Below are positions 46,181 to 54,568 of a DNA stretch of 64,000 bases, piece after piece; positions within the stretch are counted from its first letter, which is position 1, and the number at the start of each line of letters is the position of its first letter. The translations under genes and the position numbers were made by a program. Source of the DNA: Peribacillus simplex (GTDB lineage: Bacteria; Bacillota; Bacilli; Bacillales; DSM-1321); NCBI RefSeq assembly GCF_001542915.1, contig NZ_LNNH01000023.1, forward strand, positions 1-64,000. The letters are read 5' to 3'. The notes below the pieces were generated by a model. The model searched no databases, had not been told where the DNA came from, and worked only from the letters and a program-made list of their open reading frames with translations.

Positions 46181-47171
46181 AGTTTTGCTTTTTGGCTAAA
46201 TCTTTCCTTTCCCACATTTTTAAGTATGGGTAAGGGTCAAAGCTCCATTCCGTGCGGCCGTTATCTTTGTACATTCCATAATGGAGATGCGGAGGGAATT
46301 TACCTGATGTTCCTGGAGGGCCATAACCTGTACTGCCCACTCCTCCGATGACTTGTCCTGGCTCGACAATATGCCCAACCTTCAGCCCTTCGGTAAACCC
46401 GCTTAAATGGGCAAAATAATGATACGTATTATTTAAATCCCGTATCCCTATCCGCCAACCGCCGAATTTGTTCCAGCCTTTCATTTCAATGATTCCATAA
46501 CTGGTCGACCGAACCGGCAGGCTATAATCAGCAAAGATGTCAGTGCCCTCGTGGATCCTCCTGCCTCCCCAGCCGCGAGCGCTCCCCCATGTATTCAAAT
46601 ACGTATAATGAGTCCGAACAGGGACCGGGAAGGCTTTTTCCTGTAAATCCAGTCGGCCATATTTCTTGTAGATTTCTGCATTGCCCATGATGATGCTGAC
46701 GGCTTTGTCCCGTTTATAATAATCCCAAAGGGCGATCCTGATATTATCTTCATCGGTGCCATAATTCCGGAGGTGCTTGGAAAACGCATATAAACGGTCC
46801 GTATCATTCATGATATCCGCCTTGCCATCACCATTTCCATCCACGCCCAAACCATCAAAAAAGGTGATCGTGAGCGGGTTTACATCATTTAAGTTCGGGT
46901 TAAGGATGCCTCTCCATTTTGAAGGCTCGATATTGAGGCCAATCAACCCTTTCGCCGGCTCCAGATCCGGCCGTGCAAGCCGTATGCTATGTTCATATTG
47001 ATCGGCTCCAGCGAGATAATACCATGGAATCTGGAGTGTCGCCTCCATATTTTTATATAGCTCCATCCTCCCTGCATATGCTTCAGGGATATCGACAGCA
47101 GCATTAGCCACTTGGCTTGGACCTTTCAAAATGAACAAACAAGCAAGGGTAAGGAAGAATAATCTTTTCAA
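46179..47171 (-). CDS. lytH: L-Ala-D-Glu endopeptidase LytH (YunA)
   Basis: Secreted M23-type metallopeptidase of 330 residues. In B. subtilis LytH trims peptide side chains during sporulation, leaving the single L-alanine typical of spore cortex. A signal peptide (about 1-24, ending VANA) is followed by a lysozyme-like helical region and the LytM domain with zinc ligands in RRIHEGTDIFADY and PPHLHYGMY. TTG 47171, eight bases after AAAGGAG, is chosen over the ATG that overlaps this site. It lies upstream of yunB on the same strand, as in B. subtilis. Mother-cell expression is expected from the family. Confidence 0.88.
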   Translation of the reverse strand: MKRLFFLTLACLFILKGPSQVANAAVDIPEAYAGRMELYKNMEATLQIPWYYLAGADQYEHSIRLARPDLEPAKGLIGLNIEPSKWRGILNPNLNDVNPLTITFFDGLGVDGNGDGKADIMNDTDRLYAFSKHLRNYGTDEDNIRIALWDYYKRDKAVSIIMGNAEIYKKYGRLDLQEKAFPVPVRTHYTYLNTWGSARGWGGRRIHEGTDIFADYSLPVRSTSYGIIEMKGWNKFGGWRIGIRDLNNTYHYFAHLSGFTEGLKVGHIVEPGQVIGGVGSTGYGPPGTSGKFPPHLHYGMYKDNGRTEWSFDPYPYLKMWERKDLAKKQN

Positions 47172-47291
47172 CGGGGCAGCTCCTTTCATGACACTATCCG
47201 TATTTATAAAAACATCAGTCCGTTCATCTTTTATAGTTTTGCTGATTTAGCTTCAAACATGAAAAATAAATAATGGGAATCCAACTATAAC

Positions 47292-47320
47292 TTGTATAAA
47301 TGTATTTTTATTGTTAAAGT
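47292..47320 (+). promoter_or_regulatory. Candidate promoter of lipA
   Basis: TTGTAT, 17-base spacer, TAAAGT, about 40 bases upstream of the GTG start. Confidence 0.45.
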
Positions 47321-47358
47321 AGGGTGTGTTAATTTCTATAGAATGGAGTGACATTTCC

Positions 47359-48273
47359 GTGTCTTCTACAAATAAAGAAATTCTTCGAAAACCAGATTGG
47401 TTAAAAATAAAGCTTAATACTAATGAAAATTACCTTGGTTTGAAAAATATGATGCGAGAGAAAAATCTCCATACGGTATGTGAGGAAGCGAAATGCCCGA
47501 ATATCCACGAATGCTGGGCAGTAAGAAGAACGGCGACCTTCATGATCTTAGGGGAAATATGTACAAGGGCTTGCCGTTTCTGTGCGGTTACAACCGGACG
47601 TCCCAATGAACTGGACTGGGCTGAACCTGAGCGCGTAGCTGATTCCGTTGTGTTAATGAATTTAAAACATGTGGTCATTACGGCTGTCGCCCGTGATGAT
47701 TTAAAGGATGGAGGCGCCGAGGTGTTTGCTGAAACGGTTCGTGCCATCCGCCGTAAAAATCCATTCACTTCCATTGAGGTATTGCCATCTGATATGGGCG
47801 GGGTGCATGAAAACATCAAAATTTTGATGGATGCCAAGCCAGACATCCTCAACCATAATATAGAGACCGTCAGAAGCTTATCTGACCGTGTGCGGGCGCA
47901 GGCGAAATACGAGCGTTCATTGGAGCTGTTAAGAAGGGCCAAGGAGCTGTATCCGGAAATCCCGACGAAATCCAGCTTGATGGTCGGTCTAGGCGAAACT
48001 CGGGAGGAAATCCTTGAAACGATGGATGACCTAAGGGCGAATAACGTCGATATCATGACGATCGGCCAGTATCTGCAGCCGACCAAAAAGCATTTAAAGG
48101 TTCTTAAATACTACACGCCCGAGGAGTTTTCTGAATTAAAAGACCGCGCTTTGGAAAAAGGCTTCAGCCACTGCGAATCCGGTCCGCTTGTCCGTTCTTC
48201 CTATCATGCGGATGAACAGGTCAATGCAGCGGCAAAACATAAGCAAAGCAAAGGCGAAGAACTATTGAAATAG
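47359..48273 (+). CDS. lipA: Lipoyl synthase
   Basis: Radical SAM enzyme of 304 residues that inserts two sulfur atoms into protein-bound octanoate. The auxiliary cluster cysteines are Cys41, Cys46 and Cys52 ([12 protein letters not shown]) and the radical SAM cysteines Cys68, Cys72 and Cys75 (CTRACRFC). The C-terminal [10 protein letters not shown] carries the serine that ligates the auxiliary cluster. Start GTG 47359 is preceded by GGAGTGA and matches known LipA N-termini; the frame upstream has no site. It depends on Suf-made clusters and serves GcvH and the 2-oxoacid dehydrogenases. Confidence 0.95.
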   Translation: MSSTNKEILRKPDWLKIKLNTNENYLGLKNMMREKNLHTVCEEAKCPNIHECWAVRRTATFMILGEICTRACRFCAVTTGRPNELDWAEPERVADSVVLMNLKHVVITAVARDDLKDGGAEVFAETVRAIRRKNPFTSIEVLPSDMGGVHENIKILMDAKPDILNHNIETVRSLSDRVRAQAKYERSLELLRRAKELYPEIPTKSSLMVGLGETREEILETMDDLRANNVDIMTIGQYLQPTKKHLKVLKYYTPEEFSELKDRALEKGFSHCESGPLVRSSYHADEQVNAAAKHKQSKGEELLK

Positions 48274-48280
48274 AATGAAC

Positions 48281-48316
48281 GAAAGGACCGAAATATTTTC
48301 GGTCCTTTCATTTTAT
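48281..48316 (+). terminator. Terminator of lipA
   Basis: GAAAGGACCGAAA / TTTCGGTCCTTTC perfect stem, TATT-type loop and T-rich tail; may serve the convergent yutC too. Confidence 0.9.
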
Positions 48317-48322
48317 TGCCGA

Positions 48323-48979
48323 TTAGAGATTGTCCATCTTTTGCTTGATGTTATCATGATGATCTCTTTTATCGTTGATCATTTCCCCGTTTTCATTTTC
48401 CACGTCACTCATCTTGTATCCTTGTGGTGACTTGAGCATGCTTTTGATGGTCTGTTCAATCGTATAGTCAATGCCTCTGCTGCCTGATTTCAAGGTAGCG
48501 AAATTCTCGACATTTTGGGCAAGGGTGGGATCATCACTAACATATACATGATAATAACGAGGGACGACGGACATGGCAGTGCGCTTCACTTGGTCGGCGG
48601 TATCCGTTCTATCCTTGGTATCCGTATCATAAACGACGAGTACCTCCTCATCGGTCACAAGGGTGGATACATCATTGACATTCGGAATCTGTACACTGAG
48701 CTTGGAAATGACATCAGAAAGTTGTTCACGATCAATGGAAGCGGTTTTGTTGGAAACATTGCGCCCATTAATGGTCGTCTTATTTGTCCGGGTAAAGCCA
48801 AAATCATCGCTTTTATTATCATGGTTCCGATAATCCTCGTCATAGTACTGAGTGGGATTATTTACATTTGTCGGGTTGCCTGCATGGTTCTTTGCACCGA
48901 GTCCCTGCTCTTGTTTATCGGAGCATCCCGTCAGTGCAATGATCGAGCTTAAACCTAACGTCATGATTGTCTTTTTCAT
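48323..48979 (-). CDS. yutC: Sporulation lipoprotein YutC (YhcN/YlaJ family)
   Basis: Lipoprotein of 218 residues with lipobox ALTGC near residue 19 and a low-complexity Asn/Asp-rich linker. The YhcN/YlaJ domain follows (DREQLSDVISKLSVQIPNVNDVSTLVTDEEVLVVYD and YYHVYVSDDPTLAQNVENF). ATG 48979 is the best start since GGGGGTG lies eight bases upstream. It faces lipA, as yutC does in B. subtilis. It is a second member, in this window, of the same family as the gene at 5909; both probably end up in the spore inner membrane. Confidence 0.85.
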   Translation of the reverse strand: MKKTIMTLGLSSIIALTGCSDKQEQGLGAKNHAGNPTNVNNPTQYYDEDYRNHDNKSDDFGFTRTNKTTINGRNVSNKTASIDREQLSDVISKLSVQIPNVNDVSTLVTDEEVLVVYDTDTKDRTDTADQVKRTAMSVVPRYYHVYVSDDPTLAQNVENFATLKSGSRGIDYTIEQTIKSMLKSPQGYKMSDVENENGEMINDKRDHHDNIKQKMDNL

Positions 48980-49092
48980 CAATAACACCCCCGTAACCTT
49001 AGGATGGACATATTTCTCTATTTTTCGCTTAGTAATTGATGGGGAATCAGTTATAATTTAAAGAAAGAATGTATGAATGAGAGGTGAAAGCA

Positions 49093-49368
49093 ATGATTAC
49101 CATCAATAACCTGACCTATGAAATAATCGAGGATGAAAGGGAAGGCTATAACGAAGAAGCCTTTAAAGCCAGGTACAGTGAGATTTTAACGAAGTATGAT
49201 TATATTGTGGGGGACTGGGGCTATGGTCAATTAAGGCTGCGGGGCTTTTTTGATGATACGAATCAGAAAGCGACCTTTGACACGAAAATCAGCACACTTA
49301 GTGAATATTTATATGAATACTGTAATTTTGGCTGCCCGTATTTCGTCGCGAAGAAAATCAAGAAATAA
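49093..49368 (+). CDS. yutD: YutD family protein (DUF1027)
   Basis: Protein of 91 residues of the YutD family: YEIIEDEREGYNEEAFKARYSEILTKYDYIVGDWGYGQLRLRGFF is the diagnostic core (shown by its ends YNEEAF and GDWGYGQLRL). Function unknown. ATG 49093 follows AGAGGTGA; a GTG nine bases upstream overlaps that site. Same neighbourhood as in B. subtilis (yutC-yutD-yutE). Confidence 0.8.
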   Translation: MITINNLTYEIIEDEREGYNEEAFKARYSEILTKYDYIVGDWGYGQLRLRGFFDDTNQKATFDTKISTLSEYLYEYCNFGCPYFVAKKIKK

Positions 49369-49396
49369 AAAAGGCCAGAAATGCTCTGGCCTTCCA
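49366..49396. terminator. Bidirectional terminator
   Basis: AAGGCCAGA / TCTGGCCTT stem between convergent genes, A-rich on the left and partly T-rich on the right. Confidence 0.75.
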
Positions 49397-49398
49397 AG

Positions 49399-49686
49399 TC
49401 ATGAGCTTCCGTACCCTTTATAGGGCGGCTGTTCATCTTTTTCAGGATCATCATGTGTCGGATGAGCACCAGGGTATTTTCGTGGCAGATCTTCATGCAG
49501 TGATTTGTTTTCATAATTGAAGGCACTTTGGTACCGTTGCCCTTCCTGCCATGGTGTGTTTTTATTCTCGACTGGTTCATCTTTTGCTATGGGTGATCCA
49601 AAAGGTCCTTCGGGAAATTCTTCAGGAATCAGATAATCCCGCTGCTTTTCGACATTGGAGAAGTCATGGTACTCTTCTTTGTCCAA
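49399..49686 (-). CDS. Hypothetical hydrophilic protein
   Basis: Protein of 95 residues, rich in Pro, Glu and Asp and without hydrophobic segments, probably unfolded or loosely folded. Motifs such as YHDFSNVEKQRDYL, EEFPEGPFGSP and KYPGAHPTHDDPEK recall a small conserved cytosolic Bacillus protein of unknown role. The ribosome site is GGGGGGATTAC before the ATG. It is followed on the same strand by the shared hairpin at 49366. Confidence 0.7.
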   Translation of the reverse strand: MDKEEYHDFSNVEKQRDYLIPEEFPEGPFGSPIAKDEPVENKNTPWQEGQRYQSAFNYENKSLHEDLPRKYPGAHPTHDDPEKDEQPPYKGYGSS

Positions 49687-49752
49687 AGTAATCCCCCCTC
49701 AAGTAATCGTACATTCAGTAGGTTTCCCCTTCGGGAAGAAAACTTCAGCTTT

Positions 49753-50028
49753 TTAGACAATTTCCATTAAAAAGTGACTTAGTTCTTCCGCCTCCGCTTC
49801 TGACAGCTGAAAGGCATGCTCAAGGTAGCCTTCCTCTTCTAAATCATCCGGTCCAATGATGGCGAAACGGTTACTCTGCATATTCAGCACGAGTTTTTTT
49901 CCATAAAACCGATCGGTTGTCGTGATCGCCAAATCGTACCTTGATTCCTCTCCCATGAAACTGATGAACCGGGTTTTTGAATCAACGACATCGTTGTATA
50001 AATAAAAACGATCTTCCAATAGTATCAT
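49753..50028 (-). CDS. DUF3055 family protein
   Basis: Protein of 91 residues with the DUF3055/SAV0927 pattern: LEDRFYLYNDVVDSKTRFISFMG, ATTTDRFYGKKLVLNMQSNRFAIIG and LEEEGYLEHAF. Function unknown; it is conserved through bacilli and staphylococci. AAGGGGATG precedes the ATG. It is monocistronic with respect to the unknown gene downstream (66-base gap). Confidence 0.75.
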   Translation of the reverse strand: MILLEDRFYLYNDVVDSKTRFISFMGEESRYDLAITTTDRFYGKKLVLNMQSNRFAIIGPDDLEEEGYLEHAFQLSEAEAEELSHFLMEIV

Positions 50029-50388
50029 CCCCTTGTTATTTATTTGTAGTTACATCATAACAAAGCGACTTTAATAGGGGAACAGTCATTTTCAGATTGG
50101 GTTTCCTGCTGCCTTGCGTGGGACAAGGCGGGATCACCAGCATGGTTCAAGGGATTTATGTTAAGAATACAAAGGTACATCATGCGCATTATCCAGTGGT
50201 CCATCCATCAAAAGAGCACTCATCCGCCATACGTTGAAGGGAATGGGGCTGAAGGAATTGAGAGTGTGGGAGAAGCTATGGTATCATCAAGTAATGAGGC
50301 TGGTTTGGCATAGGAATATGATCAGGCTTGCCAATCAATTATAGCAATGATCCCCATATCACCTTAGATCAGAAAGGATCTGGAAAAA
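50029..50388. other. Intergenic stretch with a doubtful 43-codon ORF
   Basis: No clear gene. The only candidate is ATG 50182 to TAG 50313 (43 codons, MRIIQWSIHQKS...), preceded by AAAGGTAC; it has no recognisable similarity. Confidence 0.35.
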
Positions 50389-50826
50389 ATGTACTTTGTA
50401 GACCGTCAAAAGATTGAACAAATATTGGTTTTTCTTGAAAAGCAGCTTGGACTTTTTGAAGGGCTGGATAATCGGAATGGAGACCATTCGGAGCTTATCG
50501 CAGAAAGGCTGGTACATACTTCCATCGATTCGGTGCTTGATGCAGGAAATGCGATAATCGATGGTTTCATCATGCGCGACCCAGGCAGCTATGATGATAT
50601 TATCGATATCCTCCATGATGAAAAAGTCATTTCGGAGGATAAAGCGCTGCAATTTAAAAAAGCGCTGCCATTAAGGAAAATGCTGGTGCAGGATTTCATC
50701 GAAGTCGATCACCTAGAACTGCATTCCGTATTCAAGGAAAACATCGAGGCATTCAAGTCATTCCCTGATTCAGTGAGGGACTATTTAACGAATGAATTGG
50801 GACCTGTATCAGCTTTTAAAAACTAG
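50389..50826 (+). CDS. yutE: DUF86/HepT-like protein YutE
   Basis: All-helical protein of 145 residues of the DUF86 (HepT-like) family. Motifs: LIAERLVHTSIDSVLDAGNAII and SYDDIIDILHDEKVI. In two-gene toxin-antitoxin systems HepT pairs with an MNT nucleotidyltransferase; no such gene is adjacent here, and the RxxxxxH ribonuclease motif of active HepT toxins is not evident in canonical form. It is therefore likely a solitary, housekeeping member like B. subtilis yutE. The stop lies 22 bases before yutF. Confidence 0.8.
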   Translation: MYFVDRQKIEQILVFLEKQLGLFEGLDNRNGDHSELIAERLVHTSIDSVLDAGNAIIDGFIMRDPGSYDDIIDILHDEKVISEDKALQFKKALPLRKMLVQDFIEVDHLELHSVFKENIEAFKSFPDSVRDYLTNELGPVSAFKN

Positions 50827-50848
50827 CAGTGTTAGGAAGGCGAACGAA

Positions 50849-51616
50849 ATGAAGGCGTATAAAGGATATTTAATTGACTTAGATGGCACGATGTATCGCG
50901 GGACCGAACAAATTGCGGAGGCGGCCGGGTTCATCAATGACCTAAGGAAAAGGGAGATCCCTTACCTATTCGTAACGAACAACTCGTCCCGGACCCCGGC
51001 ACAGGTTGCTGATAAATTGAGGAGCATCGGGATTGCAACGGAAGATGATCAAGTTTTCACGACAAGCATGGCGACTGCGAATTACATAGCCCAACAAAAA
51101 AAAGACGCTTCCGTGTATGTGGTGGGTGAAGAAGGGATCATCGAGGCCATCAAGGAAAAAGGAATGGAGCTGGTCGATGACAACCCGGACTTCCTCGTGA
51201 TGGGCATCGACCGCGGCGTCAACTATGAGAAGCTCTCAAAGGCCTGCCTGGCAGTCCGGAATGGCGCTGTCTTCATCTCGACCAATGGGGATATCGCCAT
51301 TCCTACCGAACAAGGCCTCTTACCCGGGAATGGTGCGTTGACATCCGTTGTTTCCGTTTCGACCCAGGTACAGCCGATTTTCATCGGTAAGCCTGAATCG
51401 GTCATCGTCGAGCAAGCGCTTCAAGTTTTAGGGGTACCTAAAGAAGATACGATCATGGTCGGAGATAATTATGATACGGATATCATGGCCGGCATCAATG
51501 CTGGCATCGATACCTTGCTTGTCCATACTGGCGTTACGAATGCAGAACGCCTGAAGGAATATGAGCAGCAGCCAACCTATGTGGTCAACACCCTCGACCT
51601 CTGGCACTTTGAATGA
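50849..51616 (+). CDS. yutF: HAD-family phosphatase YutF (NagD/PNPase type)
   Basis: HAD hydrolase of subclass IIA, 255 residues. Catalytic Asp10 and Asp12 lie in LIDLDGTM; motif II is FVTNNSSRTP, the substrate-loop Lys is in FIGKPE, and motif IV is MVGDNYDTDI. Related enzymes dephosphorylate p-nitrophenyl phosphate, nucleotides or sugar phosphates. ATG 50849 after TTAGGAAGG gives the correct N-terminus; the frame overlaps yutE upstream. Followed by a strong terminator. Confidence 0.9.
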   Translation: MKAYKGYLIDLDGTMYRGTEQIAEAAGFINDLRKREIPYLFVTNNSSRTPAQVADKLRSIGIATEDDQVFTTSMATANYIAQQKKDASVYVVGEEGIIEAIKEKGMELVDDNPDFLVMGIDRGVNYEKLSKACLAVRNGAVFISTNGDIAIPTEQGLLPGNGALTSVVSVSTQVQPIFIGKPESVIVEQALQVLGVPKEDTIMVGDNYDTDIMAGINAGIDTLLVHTGVTNAERLKEYEQQPTYVVNTLDLWHFE

Positions 51617-51656
51617 AAAAAACCAGGTCTGCCCTTGGCAGCCCTGGTTTTTTTTG
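51615..51656. terminator. Bidirectional terminator between yutF and yutG
   Basis: AAAAAACCAGG / CCTGGTTTTTT stem with T run on the right and A run on the left. Confidence 0.9.
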
Positions 51657-51670
51657 TCCTTGTTGCCTGA

Positions 51671-52168
51671 TCATTCTACATTCTTGGTTCGATGGGCAAG
51701 CCGGCTCGAAGCGGCAGCGGCGATGGCCCCGACGATATCATCTAAAAAGGTGTTGACCTTGCCTGTGCTTTTATCATTTAAATATTTTAGGATACCCGGT
51801 TTTTGTTTATCGATGAAACCATAATTGGTAAAGCCGATCGATCCGTAAACATTGACGATCGATAAGGCCAATATCTCGTCGACTCCATATAGCCCTTCAT
51901 CTATTTCAATGATGCTCTGTAAAGGTTCCTCAAGTAATTTTTTCTCAGCCAGTATATCCAGCTGGATGCCGGTCAGGATGGCATTCTGGACCTCTCGTTT
52001 TGAAAGGACCCGTTCGACATTGTGAAGGCAATCGGACATTTGGAGATTTTCATGATAGCTAGATTGTAAATACATGACAAGCTCCGCGATATCCTCCAAT
52101 TTAACTCCTCGTTCACTTAGCCATCTGCGAGCTGTTTTTTCAGACATTGATTGTTCGATATTAGCCAT
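51671..52168 (-). CDS. yutG: Phosphatidylglycerophosphatase A-like protein YutG
   Basis: PgpA-family protein of 165 residues, without the membrane helices of enterobacterial PgpA: a soluble version as in B. subtilis YutG. Motifs: ERGVKLEDIAELVMYLQS, DEGLYGVDEILALSIVNVYGSIGFTNYGFIDK and TFLDDIVGAIAAAASSRLAHR. Possible role is hydrolysis of phosphatidylglycerophosphate or a related lipid phosphate. ATG 52168 lies five bases after GGGTGATG; a further Met four codons upstream is less likely. Confidence 0.82.
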   Translation of the reverse strand: MANIEQSMSEKTARRWLSERGVKLEDIAELVMYLQSSYHENLQMSDCLHNVERVLSKREVQNAILTGIQLDILAEKKLLEEPLQSIIEIDEGLYGVDEILALSIVNVYGSIGFTNYGFIDKQKPGILKYLNDKSTGKVNTFLDDIVGAIAAAASSRLAHRTKNVE

Positions 52169-52343
52169 GTCATCACCCATTTCTCTATAGTATTAGGGAT
52201 AAGTTCTAGTGTGAATCCAGGAAGTGCTTCGTTTTTCCAAAAGGTTTCGATAATCATTCAGAAAACGGGTTATTCCACATATATATATAAGTATATGATG
52301 TCCACTATTTCTATTATATCCATTCAATGAAGGGGGCCATTCC

Positions 52344-53345
52344 ATGATAGAAGAAATCATTTTCAATAATTACGGAATCCAAGTGGAGCGGGAAGAGGCT
52401 AATAGCCGGTTTCCGAGTTTTCGGTCAGGGAACATGTTTTACAGCATCGTTCCAATAGAGAATATGGAGCAGGAGGAATTGGTCGAACGCCATAAAATGT
52501 CACAACATATGATTTCCCAAGGCGATCGTCACGTTTCGGCGTTCGTCTTGGCCAATCATGGCAGTTATGTTTCAGAAGCCGATGAACAATTATTCATCCT
52601 TCTTGGCAACCAGGCGTTGGATGGTCCGAAAAATTTCAACCCAGGAAGACGACTGGCAAGATTTCATCAGCGTGGGAGAGGGATTAATGAAACGATTTCC
52701 GCCTGCTCGAGAATCGGTAAATGGAAAGAGCTCTGGGAGAAAAGGATCGATCAACTGGAACGGATTTGGAGGGATAAGCTGACAGCCCATCCCGATAACC
52801 AGTTTGAAAAATTATTTATAGAAACCTTTCCCTATTATATGGTGCTAGGGGAAAATGCGATTCAATATTTGGTCGACACGGAAATTGATGATACGCCGCA
52901 AATTGTCGATAGCGGCACGGTTTGTTACGAACGTTTTTTGCACGATACTTGGAAAAGTAATAAATGGGTGAAAAATCCGTTTGATTGGGTATTCGATCAC
53001 GGTACGAGGGATGTGGCAGAATGGGTGAGGGAACACTACTTTACGAATGTGCATACGCACCAGCGCGGCATCGGCCGCTTTTTTCACGAATATCAAACCA
53101 TTGAACCGTTCTCTAGTTTTTCGGCACGATTGTTATATTCGAGAATGCTATTTCCGATTCATTATTTCGAAACGGTAGAAGAATATTTCTCCAAGACAAC
53201 GGAAGCAAGATCGAATGAGCTGGAAGATAAAATCGCACAAATCACGAAATCATCCCAGCAATATGAATCCTTCCTTAAACACTTTTATGATTTGGCCGAA
53301 GTTCCGGCCAAACAATATGATTTGCCTAAAATTGATTGGATTTAG
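52344..53345 (+). CDS. yutH: Spore coat protein YutH (CotS-kinase-like)
   Basis: Protein of 333 residues belonging to the CotS/YutH group, distant relatives of aminoglycoside/choline kinases. Features: SFRSGNMFYSIVPIENM, the segment FFHEYQTIEPFSSFSARLLYSRMLFPIHYFE and an acidic C-terminal tail. Residues of active kinases are not all apparent, so it may be a structural coat protein. AAGGGGGCC precedes the ATG. Made in the mother cell in B. subtilis; its position next to yutG is conserved. Confidence 0.82.
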   Translation: MIEEIIFNNYGIQVEREEANSRFPSFRSGNMFYSIVPIENMEQEELVERHKMSQHMISQGDRHVSAFVLANHGSYVSEADEQLFILLGNQALDGPKNFNPGRRLARFHQRGRGINETISACSRIGKWKELWEKRIDQLERIWRDKLTAHPDNQFEKLFIETFPYYMVLGENAIQYLVDTEIDDTPQIVDSGTVCYERFLHDTWKSNKWVKNPFDWVFDHGTRDVAEWVREHYFTNVHTHQRGIGRFFHEYQTIEPFSSFSARLLYSRMLFPIHYFETVEEYFSKTTEARSNELEDKIAQITKSSQQYESFLKHFYDLAEVPAKQYDLPKIDWI

Positions 53346-53463
53346 CTGAAAACTGGAAAGAAATATGATTCATCCAGATTGACTATGTTATGATGATAAC
53401 AAGATTTTTTTGAATAGTTTGATTTTATCCGCGAATTCAACCAAGATGGGAAAGGAAGAGTCG

Positions 53464-54378
53464 ATGAAAAAAGTGATGATGGCAGGCCTTTTACTTCTGT
53501 TGGGCCTTCAAGTGACCTTGCCTGCGCAGGCTGAAACGAAAACGGGCTGTGAAGCGCCACGATTCAAAATCGTCATGAAGACGGCTGCTGATGTGAAAGA
53601 AAAGGCTTCCGCTTCAAGTAAAACCTTAAAAACGTACAAGAAAAATGATGAATTATCGGTCAGTGGCAGAAGCGGAAGCTGGTATAAAGTTTGTCACGCG
53701 AAAAAGACCGCCTATATTAGCATGAAGCATGCAAGGGAGGTTTTCAGCACCGGTGAAAAATCCCTGCTGAAGAAGATCGAAACGAGAAAAGGCGTCAACC
53801 AGGTTGTATCCGTGACGGCTAAATCGATGGGTGATGTGAGGGTTTCGATCCAGCCATATGAAAAGAAAGACGGCGAGTGGCGACGGACCTTGAATAAGAT
53901 GAAGGGCGTCATCGGGAAAAAAGGCTTCACGAAGAGCAAGAAGGAGGGAGATGGGAAATCCCCGGTAGGAATCTACTCATTCGGGACGGCGTTCGGAAGC
54001 GAAACGAAGCCGGACGGCCTAAAAATGGACTATAGGAAAACGACGAAATACGACTATTGGATTGATGATCAATCATCCCAGGATTATAACAAGTGGAAGA
54101 CCTATAAGGGGGACCCTGATCAAAAGTGGAAGTCCTTTGAAAAGATGAATCATGAACTTTATAAGTATGGGGCGGTCATCAATTATAATACGAATCCCAT
54201 CGTGAAAGGAAAAGGCAGTGCAATCTTCCTTCATGTTTGGCGAGGGGAAACGAAGCCGACTGCTGGCTGCGTGGCAACTGCGGAAAAGAACGTCCTCGAT
54301 TTGCTGAAATGGCTGGACCCCGCGCAAAAGCCACACATCATCATGGGTACGGAGGAATCATTGAAACCCGTTAAGTAG
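53464..54378 (+). CDS. Secreted L,D-transpeptidase with SH3b domain
   Basis: Secreted protein of 304 residues. Signal peptide 1-23 (LPAQA), a bacterial SH3 domain at about 28-95 (ADVKEKASASSKTLKTYKKN... SGSWYKVCHAKKTAYI), then a YkuD-type catalytic domain. The active site is visible as His257 (FLHVW) and Cys269 (TAGCVA); the KKGFTKSKKEGDGKSPVGIY segment is common to such enzymes. L,D-transpeptidases form 3-3 links in peptidoglycan. ATG 53464 after GGAAAGGAAG gives the signal peptide; the frame continues 18 codons upstream. Confidence 0.85.
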   Translation: MKKVMMAGLLLLLGLQVTLPAQAETKTGCEAPRFKIVMKTAADVKEKASASSKTLKTYKKNDELSVSGRSGSWYKVCHAKKTAYISMKHAREVFSTGEKSLLKKIETRKGVNQVVSVTAKSMGDVRVSIQPYEKKDGEWRRTLNKMKGVIGKKGFTKSKKEGDGKSPVGIYSFGTAFGSETKPDGLKMDYRKTTKYDYWIDDQSSQDYNKWKTYKGDPDQKWKSFEKMNHELYKYGAVINYNTNPIVKGKGSAIFLHVWRGETKPTAGCVATAEKNVLDLLKWLDPAQKPHIIMGTEESLKPVK

Positions 54379-54479
54379 CAATGGGGGAAAGGGTTTTCCG
54401 TTAAAAATATTCACCACATCCGTGCTTACTGCATCAAGGGTTGAATCCTAAAAGTTCGGCAATGCTTTTTTTCTAACTA

Positions 54480-54508
54480 TTGATAATTATGAGAATTGAA
54501 CTTATAAT
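54480..54508 (+). promoter_or_regulatory. Promoter of hom-thrC-thrB
   Basis: TTGATA (54480-54485), 17 bases, TATAAT (54503-54508). No T-box or other attenuator motif was seen between it and hom. Confidence 0.7.
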
Positions 54509-54568
54509 GTCTACTATACAAATACAAATGTTTTCTGTAGATAAACAGTTTCTAAGGGGGAGCCAAAT

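Noticed and set aside
50389-50826. HepT-MNT toxin-antitoxin module
   Set aside because: Only the DUF86 half is present; the neighbour yutF is an HAD phosphatase, not a nucleotidyltransferase.
54379-54568. T-box or threonine attenuator before hom
   Set aside because: No T-box core or specifier-loop structure and no Thr-rich leader peptide was seen in the 190 bases before hom.
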